From PALSA-660 sp963726435 (GTDB lineage: Bacteria; Actinomycetota; Coriobacteriia; Anaerosomatales; PALSA-660), in NCBI GenBank assembly GCA_963726435.1, contig CAVSCJ010000004.1, positions 372,001 to 436,000 of the forward strand: DNA of 64,000 bases. Reading direction: 5' to 3'. This document shows, piece after piece, positions 16,213 to 24,530 of this stretch; within the stretch, counting starts at the first letter, position 1; every line of letters begins with the position of its first letter. A model generated the notes under the pieces. It ran no database searches. It worked only from the letters and a program-made list of their open reading frames with translations, and had not been told where the DNA came from. Made by a program: the position numbers and the translations under genes.

Positions 16213-19196
16213 ATGAAGAAGCTTCTCGTCTCCCTCTCCCTTGCCGTCGCAGTCGTGTTCGCCGTCGGCGTGACGGCACAAGCCGCGGGGCAAGTCCCCC
16301 CAACGGTGACTCGCCTCGAACCCACCTCCGCATTCAACGACATCGACACCCGTATCACGATCACCGGTGCCGATTTCGCAGTCGATGAATCCGGCACCCC
16401 GCCGGCCGCCTCTCTCGGGACCACGCCACTGACGGAAGTGACCTGGGTCGACACCCAGACGCTGACTGCCACGGTCCCTTGGGGGATGGCTCCGGGCGTC
16501 TACGACCTCACGGTCACCAACCCGGGCGGCGGGACGCCGGGGACCCGGGCATACGCCTTCGAGGTCAAGCGGGGCATCGGCACCTGGAACGCCGGCGAAC
16601 TCAACGGCGCCGCCGTGACGCAGCTCCTCATGAAGCCCAAGGTCTCGCCCTACGAGACTGACACGCTCTACGCGCTCGCCTACGACGTCGGGCTGTTCCG
16701 CAGCGACGATGCCGGTGCCAACTGGCACTTCACCAGCGCCACCGTGATCGGCAATGCTGACTTCGTCCTCGACCCGAACCCGGGCCACGAGAGCTGGCTG
16801 TACTCGTTCATGTCCGCCGGTCTCTTCGTGTCCAAGAACGAAGGCGACAGCTGGACCCAGCTGCCGTTCGACTCGCAAGACGCAATCGGGGGTGTGCCGT
16901 CCCACGAGGTCTTCGTATCCCCACACGATCCGAATGTCCTCTTCGTCGCGACGTATGGTAACGACGCGGCGGTCGAGTACAGGGGTCTCCAGAAGTCCAC
17001 GGACGCCGGGCAGCACTGGACAGACGTGCCGAGCATGGAAGGCACCGCGGTCCAGAACGTGGCGTTCGACCCCACGCCCGGCTCCCACGACATGGTGCTG
17101 GCGACCGCGGGCGCGCGCGTCTTCCGGTCGACGGATGACGGCGACCACTGGACCCTGGCCCCCGCGTCACCTTCCACCATTTCCGGCCTCGGGTTCCGGG
17201 GCTACCTCATCTACAACCCCTACTACGCGGCCAAGGCGGGCGAGGTGTGGCTGGTCTCGACGGAGATCTCTGGCGGCATCTTCAAGAGCGATGCCGACCT
17301 GACGAGCTGGACCGACGTGTCCGCGTCGCCGGGCCACGGGTACATGCCCACGTTCGTCGGTCCGGACGACGTCTACATCTGGGAGGCTCACTCCACAGAT
17401 GGGGGGACGACGTGGCACCCGTTCGGTCCCTGGCCGACGTGGGGTCCCGGCGACTTCGTCTTCAGCCCGAAGGACACGCGGACCGTCTACTTCACGAACT
17501 CCACCGTCGGTGTGCAGAAGAGCGTGGACGGCGGGACGAGCTGGCACGACAGCAACCAGGGACTCACGGGGATGCGCTGTGTGTCCATGTCCGTCTCGAC
17601 GACCGACCCGCTCCGCGTGTACGCCACCTTCAACGGGTGGGGCGGCGTGTACGTCAGCGATGACGGCACCAGCCACTGGAAGTACGTCCCGATCGCCGGT
17701 TCCGGCCAGATGTGGCAGGTGCTTCAAGACCCGTTCGATCCGGGCCTACTGTACGCGACCGGTGCCGGCTTCTACACGAGCACGGACGGTGCCGAGACGT
17801 GGCACGATTGGGGCTGGAATGGGGTTCCTGACTCTCAAAAGGGCCTCATGGGCTTCGGCGGGATGGCGGCGGACCCGTTCAAGGCAGGGCACCTGCTCGT
17901 CTCCGCTCGCGTGGGCCAGAGTTCGACCCACGATCACGACCTGGGCTACCTGTTCTCAAGCGACGACCACGGGGCGACCTGGACCTCCGTCGTCGTGAGC
18001 GGGGCCGCGGGCTCGATCGGTCCGATAGGGGACATCGTCTTCGACCCCGAGACGCCGGGGACGGTCTACCTCGCGACCGCAGGGAACGGCATCTATCGGA
18101 GCACCGACCACGGTGACACCGGCACCTGGGTCCGGATAGACGACGGCTCGCCGTGGATGGCGAACGCCTACAGCATCTCGATCGCGACCCACCCCAAGCG
18201 CGTGCTGCTCGTCTCTGGCGACTCCGGCAGGCCCTTCAGGTCGTTCGACGACGGCGTGCACCTGGGAGAACAAGCAGAACAGCGGGGAGGTCGGCGCACG
18301 CAAGTACGTCTTCGTCGACGGAGACTCGACGCGTCTGTACGCGCCGGACTTCTTCGGACTGTACTTCTCGAGCAACGTCGGCGATTCGTGGACGCGTGCC
18401 GCGGGCGCCCTCGGAAGCGTTCAGAACACGACGCTCTGCGTACACCGAGGCCGACGGCCACACGCTCCTGTATGCGGCCACCACCGGCGGCAAGACCGGC
18501 GTCGTCATAGCGTCAGCGTCCGGTGCGGACTCCGGGCATGTCGGCATTCTGGCTGCCGCCGCTCCCGATAGCACCCTCGTCGGCGCGGGCATCTACCGCC
18601 GCGCACAGGTCGCGACGTACGACGACGTTCGCCTCGACTCGGGCATCCGTGGACGGCTACGATGCTCGAGTCGAGCCACACCAGCAACCACGGCTGGAAG
18701 GCGCAGAGCCACCGGCTCAGCACGCTTCCGGCTCGGGGACAACGCTGCGAAGAGGCAGTACCGCAGCGTCCTGTCGTTCGGCACTTCCGGCCTGCCGGAC
18801 GGCGCGGTGATCACAGGCGTCACTCTGAAGGTCAAGAAGCAGGGTGTCACCGGCGGCGGCAACCCCGTGACGATGTTCGGCGGGTTCATGGCCGACATCA
18901 AGAAGGGATACTTCGGCACGAGGAACTCGCTGCAGACCGGCGACTTCCAGGCGTCGGCGAGCAAGACCTACGGTCCCTTCAAGCCCGCTTCGGTCAGCAG
19001 CTGGTACTCGATGGATCTGACCGGCGGCAAGGCGTACGTCAACAAGCTGTCCTCGAGTTCCGGCCTGACTCAGATCCGACTGCGCTTCAAGCTGGACGAC
19101 AACGGCAACCGCGTCGCCAACTACCTGCGCCTCTACAGCGGGAACGCGCCGTCCTCGTCGCGCCCGCAGTTGGTGGTCACGTACTACGAGCCCTAG
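16213..19196 (+). CDS. Secreted IPT/TIG plus Asp-box (BNR/VPS10-like) repeat protein with C-terminal CBM96-like domain; several frameshifts
   Basis: A protein of about 990 residues. Signal peptide M-K-K-L-L-V-S-L-S-L-A-V-A-V-V-F-A-V; IPT/TIG domain (about 30-125: P-T-V-T-R-L-E-P-T-S-A, T-I-T-G-A-D-F); then a beta-propeller-like region with at least ten Asp boxes of the S-x-D-x-G-x-x-W type (S-D-D-A-G-A-N-W, S-T-D-G-G-T-T-W, S-V-D-G-G-T-S-W); and a C-terminal F-R-L-G-D-N-A-A-K-R-Q-Y-R-S-V-L-S-F domain typical of extracellular carbohydrate-binding/DNRLRE-type modules. At least four frame changes lie between 18260 and 18710. The GGAGG at 16201 supports the start. Likely a surface or extracellular glycan-binding or sialidase-like protein; activity unproven. 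Confidence 0.7.
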
Positions 19197-19609
19197 CGCG
19201 ACCGCGCGGCGTTCCGCACGCTCCGCCGGTCACGGCACTCGCAAGGAGCCGTCCCCTGAGGGCGGCTCCTTCTTCGCGCGGTGTCCGTCTTCCCGTCTGT
19301 GTGTCCCGTTCCTGCCGTGCAGCCCAGAACGTCCCGGCGGCGCGACGGGCGTGGCGAATCCGCTGAACGCAGAGATCAACATCGGCGCGCTGATATCGCT
19401 GAGCATTCCCGGCATGGCCCTTTCCTCTTCCGCGGCCCGGCTTTCGCGCCGTCGGCCGGTCGATTCGACCGGTAGGTACCGAACGCGGTCGCGCTCCAAA
19501 GGTCCGGAGTCGCGCGGCCGCCCTTCGATCCAGCAGCGCGGACCTTCGGGAGCTGGTGGGAACAAACACACGTGCAGGGCACCGGATCTCGCCGGCCGAG
19601 GAGGACGCT
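19197..19609. other. Intergenic region with one terminator
   Basis: 413 bases without a supportable gene. It opens with a strong hairpin at 19243-19271; the remaining 330 bases show no conserved reading frame, repeat or RNA that I recognise, and end in the AGGAGG ribosome site of the Rieske gene. Confidence 0.5.
19243..19275 (+). terminator. Terminator of the IPT/Asp-box gene
   Basis: Perfect 9-bp stem AAGGAGCCG / CGGCTCCTT followed by TCTTCG. Confidence 0.75.
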
Positions 19610-19984
19610 GTGAGCGGGTTCATCGCACTCATGCCGGCCGACGAGGTCCCGTTGGGGGCGATGAAGCCGGTCGAGATCGACGGTCACGAGCTTGTCGTAG
19701 CGCACGTGGGCACCGGCTTCGTCGTGGTCGACGCCCGTTGCCCGCATCTGGGAGGCCACCTCGACCAGGGTGTGCTCGTAGGGTCGGTCGTGACCTGCCC
19801 CGGGCATCACTCCCAGTTCGATCTCACCGACGGCCACGTCGTGCGCTGGACCGACTGGACCGGCGCTGCGCTGACCATCGGGGAGCTGGCGCGCCACCCG
19901 CGGCCTCTTCGCGTGTACGAGACCGAGGTCGTCGGGGGAATGGTGATGGTGGGCTCGCAGAGGCCGCCCGTCGCGACCCCGTAG
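19610..19984 (+). CDS. Rieske-type [2Fe-2S] ferredoxin-like protein
   Basis: 124 residues from a GTG with AGGAGG upstream. Both Rieske boxes are present: C-P-H-L-G-G-H-L-D-Q-G and C-P-G-H-H-S-Q-F-D (Cys-x-His ... Cys-x2-His), ligating a [2Fe-2S] cluster. No transmembrane anchor or oxygenase domain, so it is a small soluble electron carrier of the NirD/bphA3 kind. No oxygenase or nitrite-reductase partner is near; the electron-transfer partner is unknown. Confidence 0.85.
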   Translation: MSGFIALMPADEVPLGAMKPVEIDGHELVVAHVGTGFVVVDARCPHLGGHLDQGVLVGSVVTCPGHHSQFDLTDGHVVRWTDWTGAALTIGELARHPRPLRVYETEVVGGMVMVGSQRPPVATP

Positions 19985-20107
19985 CCTCCAGCCGAGGGTC
20001 CGCGGGTGTCTCTTGGGAGTCGGGTCCGCATCCCGGTCGGGGGGTATGATTCTTTGGCAAGAGGGGAGCGCGCAGTCCGGTCAAGCTCGCCCAAGGGGAG
20101 GCAGTCG

Positions 20108-21082
20108 ATGCGCAACGCGTTCGCGATCGGGCTGGATGTCGGAGGAACGCGCATCGCGGCAGGGCTGGTGGAGCGCAAAGGACACATCGTGCGCGAGGTC
20201 AAGCTGCCGACGCCCAAGGGAGCGGGCCCGTTCGCCATCATCGATGCCATCGTAGGCGCAGTCGGAGACATCACGAACAGCGTGCATCCTTCCGAGATCG
20301 CGGGCATCGGGATCGGGCTGCCGGCGCAGATCGACTTCACGCGCCAGTCCGTCGAGTACTGCACGAACCTGCCGCTTGCCGGGATCGACGTCCGCGGACT
20401 CGTCATGTCGCGCCTGAAGTACCCCGTGACGATCGACAACGACGGGCACACCGCCGCTCTCGGCGAGTCTCGCTTCGGGGCTGCCAAGGGCCTGAAGGAC
20501 TTCATAATGATCACGCTGGGCACGGGCGTCGGCGGAGGCGTGTTCGTCTCTGGGAGGCTCTACCGGGGCTCGAGGGGGTTCGGCGGCGAGGTCGGCCACA
20601 TGGTCATAGTGGTCGACGGGCCCGAATGCCCGTGCGGCGGGCGCGGCCATCTGGAATCATTCGCTGCGCGCCCTGCGATCATCCGCGAGGCCCGTGCTGC
20701 AGCCGCGACCTACAAGGGCTCGGGACTGACCAAGCACGCCAAGGGCGACCTTGAGAACATCACCGCCGAGATCGTCATCAAGGCCGCGAACTCCGGCGAC
20801 AAGACGGCCGTGGAGATAATGTCCCGGGTGGGCTACATGCTCGGGGAAGGCCTTGTCGGACTTGTCAATCTGCTCAACCCGCAAGCGGTGCTCATAGGCG
20901 GCGGCATCGGCGAGAGCTGCCCCTTGGTGAGCGAATGCGCAGCAGCCCGCATCGCCGCCGAGGCGCTCGCGGGCCGCAGGGATGTCCGAGTGCTCATAGC
21001 CGAGCTCGGCAACGATGCAGGCGTCGCAGGTGCGGCGGCCCTCGCATTCGAGGACCACGACTCCCGGGAGGGCATCCACTGA
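20108..21082 (+). CDS. ROK-family sugar kinase (glucokinase-like)
   Basis: 324 residues. N-terminal phosphate loop G-L-D-V-G-G-T-R-I-A-A-G, catalytic region N-D-G-H-T-A-A-L-G-E, T-L-G-T-G-V-G-G-G, then E-V-G-H-M and the ROK metal motif C-P-C-G-G-R-G-H-L-E. The last Cys of the usual C-x-C-G-x-x-G-C-x-E is His here. Phosphorylates glucose or a related hexose/N-acetylhexosamine; the substrate cannot be fixed from sequence. The stop overlaps the ATG of the DUF362 gene (TGATG), indicating coupling. Confidence 0.85.
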   Translation: MRNAFAIGLDVGGTRIAAGLVERKGHIVREVKLPTPKGAGPFAIIDAIVGAVGDITNSVHPSEIAGIGIGLPAQIDFTRQSVEYCTNLPLAGIDVRGLVMSRLKYPVTIDNDGHTAALGESRFGAAKGLKDFIMITLGTGVGGGVFVSGRLYRGSRGFGGEVGHMVIVVDGPECPCGGRGHLESFAARPAIIREARAAAATYKGSGLTKHAKGDLENITAEIVIKAANSGDKTAVEIMSRVGYMLGEGLVGLVNLLNPQAVLIGGGIGESCPLVSECAAARIAAEALAGRRDVRVLIAELGNDAGVAGAAALAFEDHDSREGIH

Positions 21083-22188
21083 TGGCCTCGCAGGTCTACT
21101 TCGCCCCGATCCGCTCGGTCAAGAAGCGCTCGATGGTGGCGCGCGTCGGCACGCTGCTGGAGCGCGCGGGCATCAAGGACGCCGTGGCGGAGGGCGACTT
21201 GGTAGCCGTGAAGATGCACTTCGGCGAGAAAGGCAACACCGGCTTCGTGCACCCGGTGTTCGTGCGCGAGACCGTGGCACGCATCAAGCAGCACGGCGGC
21301 AAGCCCTTCCTCACGGACGCCAACACGCTCTACAGCGGGATGCGCTCGAACGCGGTCGACCACATCCAATGCGCGCTGCAGAACGGCTTCTCCTACGTCA
21401 CAGTGGACGCGCCGATCGTGATCGCGGACGGGATAGATGGTCGCGATGCGGTCGAGGTGCGAGTGGATGGGGACCACTTCGAGACCGTGCGTATCGGAGC
21501 GGCCGCGGTCCACGCGGACGCGATGGTGGTCGTCACTCACGTCAAGGGCCACGAGGCAACCGGTTTCGGCGGCGCTCTCAAGAACGTGGGAATGGGTCTG
21601 GGTTGCCGCTCGGCCAAGCAGCGCATGCATTCCGACTTCGAGCCCGACGTGGAACCAGAGAAGTGCACAGCGTGCGCCCGGTGCGTGCGGTGGTGCCCAG
21701 TGGGCGCGATCGCTATCGGGCCGGACCGCGTCGCCGAGGTCGACTTCGAGACCTGCTATGGATGCGGCGAGTGTGTGGCTTCCTGCCCCTACGGCGCGAT
21801 AGCGGTGCAGTGGAAGACCACGCCGCGGGCGCTTCAGGAGAAGATCGTCGAGCACGCCAAGGGCGCGCTCGACGGCAAGGACGGCAAGGTCGTGTACGTT
21901 TCGTTCGTGACGTCGGTCTCCCCTGACTGCGACTGCTGGAGCTTCAGCGACGCTCCGATCGTCGGCGATATAGGAGTCCTGGCGTCGACCGACATCGTCG
22001 CGATCGACCGGGCCGCCTACGACCTGGTCACTTCTGCCGCGGGCCTGCCGGGATCCCGCGGAGAGGGAATGGATGAGGGACAGGACAAGTTCACCGCGGT
22101 GACCGGCGTCGACGGGGCCGTGGCCATCGAGTACGCGGAGAAGATGGGACTGGGGACCGCGACCTACGAGTTGGTCGCAGTCGAGTAG
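21082..22188 (+). CDS. DUF362 protein with two [4Fe-4S] ferredoxin motifs
   Basis: 368 residues. N-terminal DUF362 region (V-K-M-H-F-G-E-K-G-N-T-G-F-V, V-T-H-V-K-G-H-E-A-T-G-F-G-G-A-L-K-N) and a dicluster ferredoxin segment C-T-A-C-A-R-C-V-R-W-C-P and C-Y-G-C-G-E-C-V-A-S-C-P (about residues 194-235). The second half of DUF362 follows (S-P-D-C-D-C-W). Such proteins are common in anaerobes; the role is unknown and presumably redox. Starts one base inside the ROK kinase stop codon. Confidence 0.85.
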   Translation: MASQVYFAPIRSVKKRSMVARVGTLLERAGIKDAVAEGDLVAVKMHFGEKGNTGFVHPVFVRETVARIKQHGGKPFLTDANTLYSGMRSNAVDHIQCALQNGFSYVTVDAPIVIADGIDGRDAVEVRVDGDHFETVRIGAAAVHADAMVVVTHVKGHEATGFGGALKNVGMGLGCRSAKQRMHSDFEPDVEPEKCTACARCVRWCPVGAIAIGPDRVAEVDFETCYGCGECVASCPYGAIAVQWKTTPRALQEKIVEHAKGALDGKDGKVVYVSFVTSVSPDCDCWSFSDAPIVGDIGVLASTDIVAIDRAAYDLVTSAAGLPGSRGEGMDEGQDKFTAVTGVDGAVAIEYAEKMGLGTATYELVAVE

Positions 22189-22218
22189 AGCTCTTTGGAC
22201 AGGGAAGGGGACCTGGAC

Positions 22219-23238
22219 ATGGACTACATGGGGATCCTCAAGAAGGCCTGGAACGTTACCTGGCGCTACAAGATCCTGTGGCTGTTCGGGCTGTTCGCCG
22301 GCGCCGGAGGCGGTGGTGGCTCGTTCAACTACAGCCTCCCCTCGAACAGCAGTGGGAGCGGCTCCGGCGGCCTGTCGAGCGCTGCGAGCACGGCTCAGGT
22401 CGAGGCGTTCATGACGCGCTACCTGGGCCTCATCATCATCGTGGCTCTCTTCTTCGTGGTGCTTGGGCTGTTGTTGTGGATCATCGCGGTGGCCGCCCGT
22501 GGCGGGTTGATCCACCTGGTCAATGAAGCGGAGGAGAGGCGCGAGGTGCGCGCGTCGGCCGGATGGCAGGCCGGCTTCGCGAAGTGGTGGCGCGTGTTCG
22601 CCGTCGGATTCCTTGCCGATCTGCCGGTGCTGATCCTGGGCCTCGTCGTCCTGGTCATCGTGGTCGTCGGAACGATAGGGACCATTGCCGCGTCGCGGGC
22701 GTCCTCCGAGTCGATCGGGGCGGCGATCGCGAGCGCGGCGGTAGGGATGTGCTGCTTCCTGGCGGTGTTCGGACTGGCCGCGATCGTGCTCGGCGTCATC
22801 TTCGGCATCGTCAAGGAGCTGGCGTTCCGCTACACGGTGCTCCAGGACCGGCGCATCATGGAGTCGCTCAAGATGGGATGGCACGATCTTTGGGCCAAGC
22901 GCGGCGCTTTCCTCCAGTTCCTGATCCTCTTCGGCGTCGGGATCCTGTTCGGGCTGGCGATCGGAGCCATCGCTCTGGTGATGGTCGTCCCCGCGGCGAT
23001 GATGTTCGCGTTCCGCAACTGGCTGGGCGGCTCGCTGCTGCTATCCGCCTTCATCCTGGTGCTCATGGTCCCCGCGGCGATGTACAGCACCTTCTACCAC
23101 GCGGTCTGGACGATCTTCTTCCGCCGCATGACGGGAGCCGAGCCCTTGCCGACCGCCGCGCCCGCCCCGGCATACCCTATCGCCCCACCCGTCCCGCCAG
23201 TGCCTTCGGCTCCGGTAGCCGCGCCCTACGGGCACTGA
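22219..23238 (+). CDS. Multipass membrane protein with Pro/Ala-rich tail
   Basis: About 339 residues, with a Gly/Ser-rich loop after the first short hydrophobic segment (L-W-L-F-G-L-F-A-G), then five to six helices (about 75-100, 135-165, 175-200, 230-260, 265-290) and a Pro/Ala-rich cytoplasmic tail. Resembles DUF7544-type glycerophosphodiesterase-like membrane domains in organisation; no catalytic motif. The ATG at 22219 follows GGGAAGGGG. The tail ends at 23238 in this frame, but one frame over it continues as an uninterrupted Pro/Ala-rich segment to a TGA at 23336-23338 overlapping rsmI, so a single-base error near 23230 may have shortened it. Confidence 0.65.
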   Translation: MDYMGILKKAWNVTWRYKILWLFGLFAGAGGGGGSFNYSLPSNSSGSGSGGLSSAASTAQVEAFMTRYLGLIIIVALFFVVLGLLLWIIAVAARGGLIHLVNEAEERREVRASAGWQAGFAKWWRVFAVGFLADLPVLILGLVVLVIVVVGTIGTIAASRASSESIGAAIASAAVGMCCFLAVFGLAAIVLGVIFGIVKELAFRYTVLQDRRIMESLKMGWHDLWAKRGAFLQFLILFGVGILFGLAIGAIALVMVVPAAMMFAFRNWLGGSLLLSAFILVLMVPAAMYSTFYHAVWTIFFRRMTGAEPLPTAAPAPAYPIAPPVPPVPSAPVAAPYGH

Positions 23239-23330
23239 GGCCCCGATGCCGCCCGAGTCTTCGGCACCTCCCGCCCCTCCCGCTCCCGAGCCACCAGCGG
23301 CACCTCCCGCCGAGCCAACTGCGGGGGCCG

Positions 23331-24167
23331 ATGCCTGACGGCCGACTGGTCGTCTGCGCGACGCCGATAGGCAACCTCGGGGACGTGACATTGCGCGTCC
23401 TCGAGGCGCTGAAGGGCGCCGACGTGGTCGAGGCCGAGGACACGCGCGTGACCCGGAAGCTCTTCGCGCGCTACGGGATCGCCACTCCGCTGGAGCCGTA
23501 CCACGCGAAGAACCTCGAAAGGCGCACCCCGGAGGTCGTCGCCCGGGTCGCATCGGGCAAGGTCGTCGCACTCGTGAGCGACGCGGGCACGCCTGGCGTC
23601 TCCGACCCGGGCGCGCATCTCGTCGACGCTTGCATCGAGGCGGGCCTGGCCGTCGAGGTGCTTCCGGGCGCGAGCGCCATCCTTGCCGCGCTCGTCGCGA
23701 GCGGACTTCCGACGCACGCCTTCTACTTCGGAGGGTTCCTGCCGCGCAAGGCGGGCGAGCGCCGTCGCGCAGTGGAGGAGCTCGCGGGGCTTGACGCCAC
23801 CCTCGTCTTCTACGAGTCGCCCCGCCGCACCGCGGCGGCCCTGGCGACGCTCGCCGAGGTGCTTCCCGGGCGCTCCGGGGTGGTGGCGCGCGAGATGACC
23901 AAGCTGCACGAGGAGGTCGCTCGCGGCGAGGTGCAGGAGCTGTCCGCGGCCTTCGCAGCCCGCGAGCTCAAGGGCGAGGTGGTGCTGCTGGTCGGTCCGC
24001 CGGCCCGTGGCTCTAAGAGCAGATCCCCGGACGAGGGAGACGTGCGCGCTCAGGTCGAGGCGGCTGTCACCGCGGGTGCGACTCGCAAGGACGCGGTGAG
24101 AGACGTCGCGGCGAAGACGGGCCTGCCGCGCAACGAGGTGTACCGGATCGCGATCGGAGAGCGCTAG
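23331..24167 (+). CDS. rsmI: 16S rRNA (cytidine-1402-2'-O)-methyltransferase
   Basis: 278 residues. The tetrapyrrole-methylase fold is plain: A-T-P-I-G-N-L-G-D-V-T, E-D-T-R-V-T, L-V-S-D-A-G-T-P-G-V-S-D-P-G, L-P-G-A-S-A and F-Y-E-S-P-R-R, the set that defines RsmI. It methylates C1402 in the ribosomal decoding centre using SAM. The C-terminal extension (R-K-D-A-V-R-D-V-A) is the usual small domain. ATG at 23331. It is followed, convergently, by an AbrB-like gene and then metG, the same neighbours as yabC in Bacillus. Confidence 0.95.
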   Translation: MPDGRLVVCATPIGNLGDVTLRVLEALKGADVVEAEDTRVTRKLFARYGIATPLEPYHAKNLERRTPEVVARVASGKVVALVSDAGTPGVSDPGAHLVDACIEAGLAVEVLPGASAILAALVASGLPTHAFYFGGFLPRKAGERRRAVEELAGLDATLVFYESPRRTAAALATLAEVLPGRSGVVAREMTKLHEEVARGEVQELSAAFAARELKGEVVLLVGPPARGSKSRSPDEGDVRAQVEAAVTAGATRKDAVRDVAAKTGLPRNEVYRIAIGER

Positions 24168-24170
24168 AGC

Positions 24171-24413
24171 CTACAGGCGCTTGACCGCACCGACGCAATC
24201 GGCGCACACGGAGCGATCCTTCACCGTGACCATCTCGCCTTCGGAGCCGCAGATGGAGCACGAGGCCGCGTAGCGCTCGACGACGATGCGCGCGCCGTCC
24301 AGTCGCATAGAGAGCGGGTCGTGTACGTTGATCCCGAGAGTGCGCCGCAGTTCGACCGGGATGACGATGCGCCCGAGCGCGTCTATGCGCCTAACGATGC
24401 CCGTGTCTGCCAT
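24171..24413 (-). CDS. AbrB/SpoVT-type DNA-binding protein with C-terminal zinc ribbon
   Basis: 80 residues. N-terminal swapped-hairpin AbrB domain (V-R-R-I-D-A-L-G-R-I-V-I-P-V-E-L-R-R-T-L-G-I) followed by a C-S-I-C-G ... C-A-D-C pair (residues about 52-73) forming a probable zinc ribbon. GGAGG lies before the ATG. A transition-state regulator-like transcription factor; targets unknown. It sits divergently upstream of metG exactly where abrB sits in Bacillus, though AbrB itself lacks the ribbon. Confidence 0.85.
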   Translation of the reverse strand: MADTGIVRRIDALGRIVIPVELRRTLGINVHDPLSMRLDGARIVVERYAASCSICGSEGEMVTVKDRSVCADCVGAVKRL

Positions 24414-24530
24414 GACTCGTCCTCCGCTCGGCCCGGTGTGCTCGTTGGTAGAATAGCCCGAAACGGTGAGTCCTCGAGGCCGCTTCGGCACCAATTCCCT
24501 ACCTTCCCGTGGAGAGAGCAGCCAAACCCG

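Noticed and set aside
19990..20045. CGGGTCCGCATCCCGG at about 20023-20040 considered as another tRNA 3' remnant
   Set aside because: Resembles a T arm but does not match tRNA-Phe and lacks a recognisable acceptor strand; a chance hairpin is as likely.
20833..22884. 683-codon open frame on the minus strand across ROK, DUF362 and membrane genes
   Set aside because: Spans three well-supported plus-strand genes and has only His/Arg/Glu-rich composition.
24414..24530. T-box or SAM riboswitch upstream of metG
   Set aside because: The 117-base gap shows no T-box motif (TGGNACCGCG) or SAM-type conserved core.
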